Shown here: positions 46,068-54,239 of the stretch, in pieces | Layout of the letters: the number at the start of each line of letters is the position of its first letter | Numbering within the stretch: the first letter of the stretch is position 1 | From: Georgenia sp. SYP-B2076 | Lineage (GTDB): Bacteria; Actinomycetota; Actinomycetes; Actinomycetales; Actinomycetaceae | Assembly (NCBI RefSeq): GCF_003991205.1 | Contig: NZ_RXOZ01000011.1 | Span: 615,683-679,682 of the forward strand | DNA length: 64,000 nt | Direction: 5' to 3' | Made by a program: the position numbers and the translations under genes | Notes under the pieces: model-generated | Database searches by the model: none | What the model saw: the letters and a program-made list of their open reading frames with translations, nothing else | Told to the model about the DNA's origin: nothing

Positions 46068-46742
46068 ATGCAGCCGGACCGCCCGCTCGCGCTGGTCTAC
46101 CGGGGTCCGGCGTCGCTGCCCGGCTGCCCGGAAGCCGTCGCCGCGCTGCTCATTGGGTCCCGCTGGGATCTGGACGTGCGCTTCGTCGGCCCGAAGGAGG
46201 ACCTGTCCCTCTCCCCAGAGGTCCTGGCCGGGGCGGTCCTCTACGCCCAGCCAGGCGGCGGGGAGCTGACCCGCGCGTACCGCAAGCTCCGGCGGCAGGC
46301 GCCGGCGATCCGGGACTTCGTCCGGGGTGGCGGCCGCTACCTCGGCTTCTGCCTCGGCGGGTACCTCGCCGGCCAGACCCCAGGTTTCGGGCTCCTGCCC
46401 GGCGACACCGACCAGTACGTCGCCTCCCGGGGGGCCACGCTTGCCGGGGACGGCGACGCGCTCGTGGCCGTCCGGTGGCGGGGACGCACGCGCGAGCTCT
46501 ACTTCCAGGACGGCCCGTACTTCGTCCTCGACCCTGCCGGTCACGGCGTCGACGTCCTGGCCGTCTACGACAACGGCCTGCCCGCCGCGGTCGTCGCCCC
46601 GTACGGCCGGGGCGTCGTCGGCGTCGTGGGACCGCACCCGGAGGCGACGCCGGACTGGTTCTCGGACAGCGGCCTGCGGCAGCCGGAGCGGCCAGGTATC
46701 GATCTCGGCCTCGACCTTCTCGACACGGTGCTCACCGCATGA
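46068..46742 (+). CDS. BPL_N-domain (amidotransferase-like) protein
   Basis: A 224-residue soluble protein. LALVYRGPASLPGCPEAVAALL starts a flavodoxin-like class I glutamine-amidotransferase fold; FVRGGGRYLGFCLGGYLAGQ carries a candidate nucleophilic cysteine (GFCLGGY) like the BPL_N family (biotin-protein-ligase N-terminal domain). Activity is unproven in the family. It sits 6 bases after the acyltransferase-like gene and overlaps the PPTase start (ATGA), so it belongs to the polymer operon. It might hydrolyse or amidate the product or an intermediate. Confidence 0.72.
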   Translation: MQPDRPLALVYRGPASLPGCPEAVAALLIGSRWDLDVRFVGPKEDLSLSPEVLAGAVLYAQPGGGELTRAYRKLRRQAPAIRDFVRGGGRYLGFCLGGYLAGQTPGFGLLPGDTDQYVASRGATLAGDGDALVAVRWRGRTRELYFQDGPYFVLDPAGHGVDVLAVYDNGLPAAVVAPYGRGVVGVVGPHPEATPDWFSDSGLRQPERPGIDLGLDLLDTVLTA

Positions 46743-47503
46743 GCCGTACCGGGCGGCGACGGCACGGCGTCCCGGCGGCCCCCCGGGTGCGTTGCGCGGT
46801 GTGGTGGGCGACGCCATCGGACCAGCCGGCGCTCGTCGGACTCCTCGACGACGACGAGCGTCGCCGCCGCAGCCGCCTGACCGCGGGCGGAGCCCGGGAG
46901 CGGTACGTCACCGCCCACGTCCTGCTGCGCCTGCTGCTGGCGGAGGCGACCGGCGTGCGGGCCGCCGACCTGCGCTTCGACACCACCTGCTACCGCTGCG
47001 GCGCGGACCACGGCAAGCCCCGCCTCGTGGGGGCCGGAGCCCGGGCGGCGGTGGGTTTCAACGTCTCGCACGCCGAGGGCCGGGTCGCCGTCGCCGTGAC
47101 CGACGGCGCGGCCGTCGGGATCGACGTCGAGCCCGTGCTTGAGCCGGCCGCGGACGCGGTGGCCGAGGAGATCCTCGGCCCGACGGAGCTCGAGGCCTAC
47201 CGGGCGCTGCCGGCCGACGCGCGCGCCCGGGCGCTGGCCGTGTGGTGGACCCGGAAGGAGGCGGTGCTCAAGGCCACCGGCGACGGTCTCGCCCTGGCCC
47301 CCGCGCTGGTCCCGGTCAGCGCGCCGGACGAGCCCGCGGCCCTCGCCACGGCGGGGTCGGGCCATGCCTCACCGGAGCCCGCGCTCGGCCTCCACCTCCA
47401 GGACCTCGCACCCGTGGCGGGCTACGCCGCGTGCGTGGCCGTCCTGGGCCCGAGCGGCCTCGACGTCTCGGAGCACGACGCCGACCCGCTGCTGGCCGGA
47501 TGA
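46739..47503 (+). CDS. 4'-phosphopantetheinyl transferase (Sfp type)
   Basis: A 254-residue PPTase that converts apo carrier domains to holo form. Motifs: RYVTAHVLLRLLL, CYRCGADHGKPRLVGAG, FNVSHAEGRVAVAV, the metal-binding GIDVEPV and WWTRKEAVLKATGDGL. Both the size and the WTRKEAxxK motif fit the Sfp subgroup serving NRPS/PKS. Its place three genes behind the NRPS makes Ser583 of that enzyme the obvious target. ATG overlaps the preceding stop. Confidence 0.92.
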   Translation: MSRTGRRRHGVPAAPRVRCAVWWATPSDQPALVGLLDDDERRRRSRLTAGGARERYVTAHVLLRLLLAEATGVRAADLRFDTTCYRCGADHGKPRLVGAGARAAVGFNVSHAEGRVAVAVTDGAAVGIDVEPVLEPAADAVAEEILGPTELEAYRALPADARARALAVWWTRKEAVLKATGDGLALAPALVPVSAPDEPAALATAGSGHASPEPALGLHLQDLAPVAGYAACVAVLGPSGLDVSEHDADPLLAG

Positions 47504-47555
47504 GCCGAGCGAATCGCACAGCGGGTCCCCAGGCGCCGCGGATATCGTGTGCTCG

Positions 47556-48992
47556 ATGAGGCGACGCTGCCGGCTCCTGGCCGTCCTCCTGCTGGCTCTG
47601 CTCCTGCTCGTCGCGTGCACCCGCTCCCCGGAGCCGCCGGCACCGACCCCGACCTCCTCCGGGTGGCCCGCGCCCTCACCGTCGCGGCCCGTCGTCGAGC
47701 TGCGCTTCGACGTGGCGGACGACCTCCGCTCCGTCCAAGGGTCGGAGAGGGTAACGTTCACACCCGACCTGCGCGTCTGCGAGCTGGTGTTCCGCGCGTG
47801 GCCGAACAAGCCCTCCACCGCGGAGGCCGGCAACTCCCTGACGGTGGGCACGGTCTCGGTCGACGGCACCCGGGTGCCCGCGGACGTCCAGGCCGCCGGC
47901 GCGCCGGACGGGGCCCCGGGCACGCTCATCGACGTGCCGCTGCCCAGCTGCGTCGACGCGGGGACGAGCGTCGAGGCGAGCCTGACGTTCTCCCTCGTCC
48001 TCGGTGAGGACACCGACGAGCGCGTCGGGACATCGAGCGAGGACGAGGTCGCGTGGTTCGGCGGCGCCTACCCGCTGCTGGCCTGGCAGCCGGGCGTGGG
48101 CTGGGCGAAGGAGGCGGCGGTGCCCGTCGTGGGCGAGGTGAGCACCAGCGAGGACGTCGAGCTGAGGTCGTTGGAGGTGGTGGCCTCCTCCCGCTTCGAC
48201 GTCCTGGGCGTCGGGTCGCAGGAGGGCACCCGCACCGACGGGTCGGGGCGGACGACGCACCGGTTCACGGCACCGGCCGTGCGGGACATCGCCGTGACCG
48301 TGGGCGACCTCGAGACCTACGAGCAGCAGATCGACGGCGTCGCCGTGCACATCGGCGCACCCAAGCTCGGCACCCAGGCGCAGCTGCGGCACTGGGCCGA
48401 CCAGATCGCCAGCTCGCTGACGCGGCTGCGCGACCAGCTCGGCCCGGTGCCGTACGACGACCTCTGGATCAGCGTGCTGCCGGCCGTCAGCGACGGCATC
48501 GAGTTCCCCGGGGCGGTGCAGTTCGCCGATGTCGACCCTCAGCAGAACGGCGGCCTGGTCACGCACGAGCTCGCGCACATGTGGTTCTACGGCCTCGTCG
48601 GCAACAACCAGGGGCTCCACCCGTGGCTCGACGAGTCCTTCGCGACCTTCGTCCAGCGGGTGGTCGACAACCCCGACCGCGACCCCGCCCCCTCCAACGA
48701 CGTCCCCGACCGAGCCCGGGGGGATGTCGGCGAGCCCATGTCGTTCTGGCTCGACTTCGACCGCCCCAACCGGGCCTACGTCCGCGGCGTGTACGACGCG
48801 GGCGCGGACGCCCTGATCGAGGCGCGGCAGCGGGCGGGCGCCAAGGCGTTCGACGAGGCGCTGCGTGGCTACCTGCGGGCGAACGCCCACAAGATCGCGA
48901 CGCCCGACGACGTCGCGAGGGCCTTCGCGAACCTACCTGAGGCACTCACGGTTCTGCAGCGAGCCGGTGCACTGACCGCGCCGGCGGCCTGA
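47556..48992 (+). CDS. M1-family lipoprotein metallopeptidase (Pld-like)
   Basis: A 478-residue lipoprotein: signal peptide MRRRCRLLAVLLLALLLLVAC with Cys21, a Pro/Ser linker, an N-terminal beta domain, then gluzincin motif HELAH (His337, Glu338, His341) and Glu360 in WLDES, spaced as in M1. It is about half the size of PepN and lacks the long C-terminal helical domain; no GAMEN is evident (GIEFPGAVQF is in that place). Known epsilon-poly-lysine-degrading enzymes of Streptomyces albulus are membrane-associated zinc aminopeptidases of similar size, so a role in trimming the polymer or self-protection is likely but inferred. TATCGT stands 7 nt before the ATG, suggesting a separate leaderless transcript. 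Confidence 0.85.
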   Translation: MRRRCRLLAVLLLALLLLVACTRSPEPPAPTPTSSGWPAPSPSRPVVELRFDVADDLRSVQGSERVTFTPDLRVCELVFRAWPNKPSTAEAGNSLTVGTVSVDGTRVPADVQAAGAPDGAPGTLIDVPLPSCVDAGTSVEASLTFSLVLGEDTDERVGTSSEDEVAWFGGAYPLLAWQPGVGWAKEAAVPVVGEVSTSEDVELRSLEVVASSRFDVLGVGSQEGTRTDGSGRTTHRFTAPAVRDIAVTVGDLETYEQQIDGVAVHIGAPKLGTQAQLRHWADQIASSLTRLRDQLGPVPYDDLWISVLPAVSDGIEFPGAVQFADVDPQQNGGLVTHELAHMWFYGLVGNNQGLHPWLDESFATFVQRVVDNPDRDPAPSNDVPDRARGDVGEPMSFWLDFDRPNRAYVRGVYDAGADALIEARQRAGAKAFDEALRGYLRANAHKIATPDDVARAFANLPEALTVLQRAGALTAPAA

Positions 48993-49001
48993 GGCCGAAA
49001 A

Positions 49002-49679
49002 TCAGGCGCCGGCCTGGGGCCCGATGGTGATGTCGCCGTCGTACTGGTCGATGAGCCAGCGCGGGCCGGTCGGGGCCGTGGACGGCAGGAGCCAGACGGT
49101 CATCGTCTTCTTCGCGTCGACGTCCACCGTCGCGCCGTCCTGGAGATACTCCAGCGCGGCGGTATCGGTGTAGGTGACGACCAGCCGCGCGGGGCTGAAC
49201 CCCGACGGCTCCTCCAGCCCGATGTGCAGGCCGGTGATCTGCTGCGTCTGCACCGGGTCGCCGTCCGAGGGCATCGTCCACGCCGGCTCGTCAAGGTGGA
49301 ACATCTCAAGGGGGCGGATCGCGTCCTGGGCGTCCGCGTCACCGGCCGCGGCGGCTCTCGCCTGAAGGGCGAAGTCCTCGGCCGCCGAGGGCGTGAGGTG
49401 GTCCTGCACGCCCGAGGTCAGCTCCTCGTAGGTGTAGGTCTTGTCCTGGGGGTCCAGGAACGGTGCGGGGTAGGACCGGTCGAGGGCGAAGGCCGTGAGC
49501 TCGTCGTACGCCTGCTGGACGCGGTCCGCCCCGAACACCTTCGTCGCCTCGGGGGCGATGACGGGCGGGGCGACGTACTCGTCCGGGGCCACCTGGGCCG
49601 GGCTCGTCGCCTGGCCGCAGCCGGCGAGCAGGGCAGAGACGGTGACGACGAGCATGGCCGACCTACGACGAGACGTCAC
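49002..49679 (-). CDS. Hypothetical lipoprotein
   Basis: A 225-residue secreted protein with signal peptide MTSRRRSAMLVVTVSALLAG followed by Cys21. The mature part has no motif I recognise; it contains YPAPFLDPQDKTYTYEELTSGVQDHLTP and a beta-rich C-terminal half ending RWLIDQYDGDITIG, like small lipoproteins seen near envelope genes in Micrococcales. It converges on the M1 peptidase with only 9 bases between stop codons. GTG 49679 chosen so that the signal peptide is complete. Confidence 0.75.
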   Translation of the reverse strand: MTSRRRSAMLVVTVSALLAGCGQATSPAQVAPDEYVAPPVIAPEATKVFGADRVQQAYDELTAFALDRSYPAPFLDPQDKTYTYEELTSGVQDHLTPSAAEDFALQARAAAAGDADAQDAIRPLEMFHLDEPAWTMPSDGDPVQTQQITGLHIGLEEPSGFSPARLVVTYTDTAALEYLQDGATVDVDAKKTMTVWLLPSTAPTGPRWLIDQYDGDITIGPQAGA

Positions 49680-49737
49680 GAGCTCCCCCGCGTCTTCGAC
49701 GACATGACAGGCCACCGTCCCCGGTGGCACGCCCAGG

Positions 49738-50484
49738 CTACGCGGGACCGTCCCCCGGCCGCGCGTTTCCGGCCCGGGATCCGGCGGAAGCGGTGCCGAG
49801 CCAGGTGTGCGGGTTCCGGTCCCAGCACCAGCCCAGCTTGGGCCGCCGCTCGCTGATCCAGATGGCCGGGACCCGCTGGTTCATGCCGGTGCGTGAGGCT
49901 GCGAGCGAGAAGCACCGGTTCGGCCGGAGCATGTCGGGGCGCACCGTCACGAGCGAGAGGCCCTCGGCGATCGTCAGCGGCGTGCGCCCCCGGGCCCGGA
50001 TGGTGGCGAGGGCCGTCTCCGGGGGGACGCCGACGTGCTGCGCGCCCACGTCGACGCCGATGAGTAGGTAGGCGCCGTCCGGGACGGGCACGTCGTCGAG
50101 CGTCCGGTAGGTGCGTGCCTCCTCCTCGTCGATCACGCTCACGCCGTGCCGGGTCCCGCGCCGCATGGCCGGCACGACGTCGTTGGTGCGCAGCCGGGCT
50201 GGGTCGAGCACGAGGACGACGGGCACGTGGTCCTGCGCTACCACCGTCTCGTCGCGGACGTCTCCCAGGTCGGCCGCCGCCTGCCGCAGCGGCAGCAGTG
50301 CGGCGCGGAAGGCGTCGTCGTCCTGTCCGAGCAGCGCGGGAAAGCCGAGGTCCACGTAGACCTGGACCTGCCTGTCGAGCTCGGCCTCGGCGCCGGCGGC
50401 GGGGTCGAAGCCCGTCGCGGCGGGCGAGGGCGGCGCGGAGAGGGTGGGCAGGTCGGCCCGGGGGGCGACGATGACGGTGGGCAT
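49738..50484 (-). CDS. DUF5701 family protein
   Basis: A 248-residue soluble protein with FDPAAGAEAELDRQVQVYVDLGFPALLG, DHVPVVLVLDP, GAYLLIGVDVG, RTPLTIAEGLSLVTVRPDML and KLGWCWDRNPHTWLGTASAGSR, matching the actinobacterial DUF5701 family, function unknown. ATG 50484 has AGGA just upstream. Confidence 0.8.
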   Translation of the reverse strand: MPTVIVAPRADLPTLSAPPSPAATGFDPAAGAEAELDRQVQVYVDLGFPALLGQDDDAFRAALLPLRQAAADLGDVRDETVVAQDHVPVVLVLDPARLRTNDVVPAMRRGTRHGVSVIDEEEARTYRTLDDVPVPDGAYLLIGVDVGAQHVGVPPETALATIRARGRTPLTIAEGLSLVTVRPDMLRPNRCFSLAASRTGMNQRVPAIWISERRPKLGWCWDRNPHTWLGTASAGSRAGNARPGDGPA

Positions 50485-50606
50485 GGTGTCCTCTCGACGG
50501 CGCGGGCAGGGAAGGGCACGAGCCCGGAACGGCAGGGCGCTCGGGGAACGCGCTGCTCATCGCAGATGTTCCCGCGCGCGGCTGCCAGCAAACGGTCAAG
50601 CGACCG

Positions 50607-50669
50607 CGTGGACGGTGCAGCACGTGGACGGTGCAGCACGTGGACGGTGCAGCGCGTGGACGGTGAGGC
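50607..50669. repeat. 16-base tandem repeat, about four copies
   Basis: CGTGGACGGTGCAGCA starts at 50607, 50623, 50639 and (partial) 50655, between the promoter side of the DUF5701 gene and the stop of the next gene. The copies are nearly perfect. Confidence 0.9.
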
Positions 50670-50683
50670 CACCGCGCCGGCCG

Positions 50684-51052
50684 TCAGCGCTCCTGCTGCC
50701 CCAACCCGGCGGTGGCCTCCCGGAAGTCGTCCAGCAGCCGGCCCAGCGCGGCGCCCGTGTAGGCGTTCACGGTGCCGACGCGGTCGACGACGAGCTGGAC
50801 CCTGGTCAGGAGCCGCTCGAAGTCCGCGCTGCGCCGCACCTTGTCGAGCCGCTCGCCGTCCGCGTGCAGCAGGAAGTACCCGACGAGGTCGCCACCGTGC
50901 CGCTCCAGGAACCAGGCGTCGACCCCGTCGATCCGGCCGTCCTTCTCGAGGCTGTCGAAGTAGTGCATCGCCTCCTCGAAGAGCTCGACGGCCTTGCGCT
51001 CGCGCCCCCGCACGATTTCGCCCCATCCGATGAACAGCGCCTCGTCAGCCAT
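50684..51052 (-). CDS. Conserved hypothetical protein
   Basis: A 122-residue soluble protein (LFIGWGEIVRGRERKAVELF near the start, DAWFLERHGGDLVGYFLLHADGERLD, LVVDRVGTVNAYTGAALGRLL). The shape suggests a small alpha/beta-barrel (dimeric ferredoxin-like) fold, but I cannot name a family. ATG 51052 has GAGGA 4 nt upstream; the frame extends to 51127 without support. Function unknown. Confidence 0.72.
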   Translation of the reverse strand: MADEALFIGWGEIVRGRERKAVELFEEAMHYFDSLEKDGRIDGVDAWFLERHGGDLVGYFLLHADGERLDKVRRSADFERLLTRVQLVVDRVGTVNAYTGAALGRLLDDFREATAGLGQQER

Positions 51053-51170
51053 GGAGTCCTCCTCGACGTGTGGTGCCGACTCTAGGCGGGCGGCCCGGCG
51101 CGCGCTTCGGGACGCGGCTGACGGCAATCGGGTCGCCGGCTTACCCGCGCCGCCTCACCCCGCGGCCCGC

Positions 51171-52289
51171 TCACCGGTGCACCGGCTCGAGCACCCCGGC
51201 GGCGGCGTGGCGCGCGGCCGCCCGGCGCAGGTCCCTCTGCCGCGCGGTGATGTGGCGGGCGACGACTGCGGCGTCCCGGCCGGCCCCGTGCACCATGCCC
51301 GAGGAGAAGGCGTACAGGAAGGGCAGCCCGAGGAAGTACAGCCCCGGGGAGCCGTCGGCGTCGCCGCGCCACTGCCGTGGGTAGCCGTCCTCCCCGAGGA
51401 CGGCGGGCTCCACCCAGCCGAAGTCCTCGCGGAACCCCGTGCACCACACGACGGTGCGCACCGTCAGGACCCGGCCGTCGTCGAGCACCGGCAGCCCGTC
51501 CCGGACACCGACGACGTGGGCGTCGATGCGTTCGACGCCGGCCCGGTCCAGGTCGGCCCGCTTGACGCGGATCAGGGGCGCCCCGCCGTGGCGGACCATG
51601 GGCGCCATCCTGCGCCCGACCGGCGTCCTGAGCGTGAGCACGTGCCGGGCGAGGAACGTGAGCACCGGCGTGACCAGCGAGGCGACCGGGCTCTCGATGT
51701 CCAGCGGCATCTCGCCGTGGTCGGGTCCGACGAGGTAGGTCGAGTGCGCGCCGGCGAGCTCAAGGGCGAGGTCGGCGCCGGACGTCCCGGCCCCGACCAC
51801 GACCACCGGGCCCGCCGGGAGCTGGTCGGGCCGGTGGTAGGCGGTGGAGTGCAGCGAGACGATCCTCGGGTCGAGGTCCGCGGCGAAGGCCGGCACGTAC
51901 GGCCGCCTGTGACCGCCCGTGGCCACGACCACCTGCTCGACGTCGAAGCGGTGGCCGCCGGCCGTGACGACGTAGCCGCCGCCCTGCGTCCGGACCCGGT
52001 CGACCCTCACACCGGTGCGCACCGGCAGCGCCATCCTGGCCGCGTACGTCTCGAGGAAGGCTCCCATCTCGGCCCCGGTGGGGAAGGCCCCCCGCGGGGC
52101 GGGGAACCGCATCCCCGGCAGGCCGTCCGCGTGCGCGGGGGTGAACAGCCGCAACGAGTCGTAACGCTCTCGCCACACGCCCCCGACGCGGTCGCGGGCC
52201 TCCAGGATGACGAACGACTGGCCCCGCCGGGCCAGGTGGTAGCCGGCGGCGAGCCCCGTCTGCCCGGCGCCGATGATCACGGTGTCCAC
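51171..52289 (-). CDS. FAD/NAD(P)-binding monooxygenase
   Basis: A 372-residue flavoprotein. GTG 52289 gives an immediate Rossmann motif VIIGAGQTGLAAGYHLARRG; a second nucleotide-binding motif VVVVGAGTSGADLALEL follows near residue 165, and VVWCTGFREDF is the FMO-like ATG/CTG motif. The enzyme fits the flavin-containing monooxygenase/YdhS-like group; substrate unknown. It follows a LuxR-type regulator gene by 128 bases on the same strand, the likely controller. Confidence 0.85.
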   Translation of the reverse strand: MDTVIIGAGQTGLAAGYHLARRGQSFVILEARDRVGGVWRERYDSLRLFTPAHADGLPGMRFPAPRGAFPTGAEMGAFLETYAARMALPVRTGVRVDRVRTQGGGYVVTAGGHRFDVEQVVVATGGHRRPYVPAFAADLDPRIVSLHSTAYHRPDQLPAGPVVVVGAGTSGADLALELAGAHSTYLVGPDHGEMPLDIESPVASLVTPVLTFLARHVLTLRTPVGRRMAPMVRHGGAPLIRVKRADLDRAGVERIDAHVVGVRDGLPVLDDGRVLTVRTVVWCTGFREDFGWVEPAVLGEDGYPRQWRGDADGSPGLYFLGLPFLYAFSSGMVHGAGRDAAVVARHITARQRDLRRAAARHAAAGVLEPVHR

Positions 52290-52417
52290 GTGCTCCGGGT
52301 CCCCGGACGGGAGCCCTCCGACGACGACGCTAGGCCCCGGCGCGACGGCGCACGTCGGGCGATCTACCCATCTCGCCGGCCCCGGGCATGGGTGATCCTG
52401 TGCAGCACGGCGGGCGC

Positions 52418-54073
52418 TCACACCAGGTGGTGCTCGTACGCGTAGGCCGTGGCGGCGGCGCGCGAGGCGAGGTCGAGCTTGGTGAAGATGTTGCTCAGGT
52501 GCCGGGCCACCGTCTTCTCGCTGAGGACGAGGTCGGCGGCGATCGCGCGGTTCGTCCGTCCCGTGGCGACCAGGCGCAGGACCTCGACCTCGCGCGCGGT
52601 CAGACCCCCAGGGGCCGCGGCGCGGCCCGGGCTCCGGGCCGGCCCCGCGGCGCCCTCGGGCGACTCCAGCGCGGCCAGCTCCGGCAGGGCGCCGAGCTCG
52701 GCGAACGTCGCGGCGGCGGCGCCCCGCTCCAGCTGCGCGCCGTCGGCGTCCCCGAGCAACCGGCACGCCCGGGCGAGCAGGACCCGCGTGCGGGCCGCCT
52801 CGTACGGCGCGTCGAGCTCCTGCCACGCCGCGCACGCCTCACGCAGCGCCGCGAGCGCGCCGGTGGCGTCGCCCTCCGCGAGGCGGACGGCCCCGCGGGC
52901 GTGGGCGGCGACGGCCGCCAGGAGCTGCGCCCCGTGGGTGCGGGCCGCCGTCGTCAGCTCCTCGGCACCGGCGCGCGCGGCGGTGACGTCGCCGACGGCG
53001 AGCATGACCTCCACGTAGGCCGGCAGCAGACGGCAGCGTGCCACTTCGTCGCGGATCTCGGCGCAGGCCCGGCGGATCGAGGCCGCCGCCTGGTCGGGCC
53101 GCCCCTGGGCGAGCCGGAGCAGCGCCATCCCGGGCTGGGCGTGCCCATACGCGGCGGCCTCGCGATAGGCCGCCTCCGCCTCCGCGAGGTCGCCGCGCAG
53201 CCGGAGGATCTGCGCGCGCTGGTAGAGCGCCATGCCGAGGACGGGCTGTCCCGGCGGCTGGGCGAGGCGTTCGACGGCCCTGTCGGCCTCGGTGAGCGCC
53301 GCGGCCCAGTCGCCCCGGTACACGAGGAGCTCGGAGCGGTGCACGAGGCACTCGCCGCGGAAGGGCACCAGGTCCGGCTGGGACTGGCACCACCGGGTCA
53401 GCGCGTCGGTCCACTCGCGGGCCCGGCCGAGGTCGAAGATCGCGTGGCACGTGTCGATCACCGCGCAGTAGACGATGCCGGCGGGCAGGCCCGAGACGGC
53501 CCCGGAGGTGACGTCGACCATGACCTCGTCGAGGACGGCGAATCCCTCCTCGACCTCGCCCGCAACCACCCGGCTGGTGCCGACACCGAGCTTGGCCAGT
53601 GCGACCAGGTCGGCCTCGCGGTGGCGTTCCGCCACGGCCAGCGCGGCGGAGAAGCCCTCCAGCGCGGTTGCCCCGTCGCCCGCGCGCACGGCCGCGAGCG
53701 CCGGCGGGACCAGGAGGTACGCGCGTTCCACCTCGCCGACGCGGCCCTCCTCCACGAGGCGCCGGACCCGCGCCACCCAGCCTGCGCTCTGGGCGTGCTG
53801 GCCCCGGTTGTTCAGGACCATCCCGGCCATGAACGCGCACCGCACCGCGCCGAGCGTGTCGTCGTCGTCGAGGAAGACGGGGTAGGCCCGGGCGAGGAGG
53901 TCGCAGCCCTCCTCGTCGTGGCCGACGAGGAGGGCGGAGGTCGCCAGCCGATAGAGATCCTCCGCGCCGATCGGCGCGTCCTGGGCGACGGCGGCCAGGT
54001 GGGCATAGGCGCTGGCCCACTCGCGGCGCGCGAACGACTCGCGCCCCCGCTCGAGCAGCTCGACGACGGCCAT
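52418..54073 (-). CDS. TPR-containing LuxR-family transcriptional regulator
   Basis: A 551-residue protein. The first 475 residues are tetratricopeptide-like helical repeats (for example YRLATSALLVGHDEEGCDLLARAYPVF, YQRAQILRLRGDLAEAEAAYREAAAYG). The C-terminal 65 residues are a LuxR/GerE helix-turn-helix: LTAREVEVLRLVATGRTNRAIAADLVLSEKTVARHLSNIFTKL. There is no P-loop, so it is not a full LAL/MalT protein. ATG 54073 follows GGGAGAG. It probably controls the downstream monooxygenase gene. Confidence 0.87.
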   Translation of the reverse strand: MAVVELLERGRESFARREWASAYAHLAAVAQDAPIGAEDLYRLATSALLVGHDEEGCDLLARAYPVFLDDDDTLGAVRCAFMAGMVLNNRGQHAQSAGWVARVRRLVEEGRVGEVERAYLLVPPALAAVRAGDGATALEGFSAALAVAERHREADLVALAKLGVGTSRVVAGEVEEGFAVLDEVMVDVTSGAVSGLPAGIVYCAVIDTCHAIFDLGRAREWTDALTRWCQSQPDLVPFRGECLVHRSELLVYRGDWAAALTEADRAVERLAQPPGQPVLGMALYQRAQILRLRGDLAEAEAAYREAAAYGHAQPGMALLRLAQGRPDQAAASIRRACAEIRDEVARCRLLPAYVEVMLAVGDVTAARAGAEELTTAARTHGAQLLAAVAAHARGAVRLAEGDATGALAALREACAAWQELDAPYEAARTRVLLARACRLLGDADGAQLERGAAAATFAELGALPELAALESPEGAAGPARSPGRAAAPGGLTAREVEVLRLVATGRTNRAIAADLVLSEKTVARHLSNIFTKLDLASRAAATAYAYEHHLV

Positions 54074-54239
54074 CCCACTCTCCCGCTGGGCCCGGCTTCT
54101 CCGACTCCGCTCCCGCCACGCTACTCCGGCCCTCCCGCGGCGTCCCGCGTCCGGGCGCGTGGGAATGGCGCCGACCCCGCGTCCGCGGCGGGCGAACGGC
54201 GCGCGGGCATGATGGCGGGCGCGCGCCCGTTGAGGAGGC

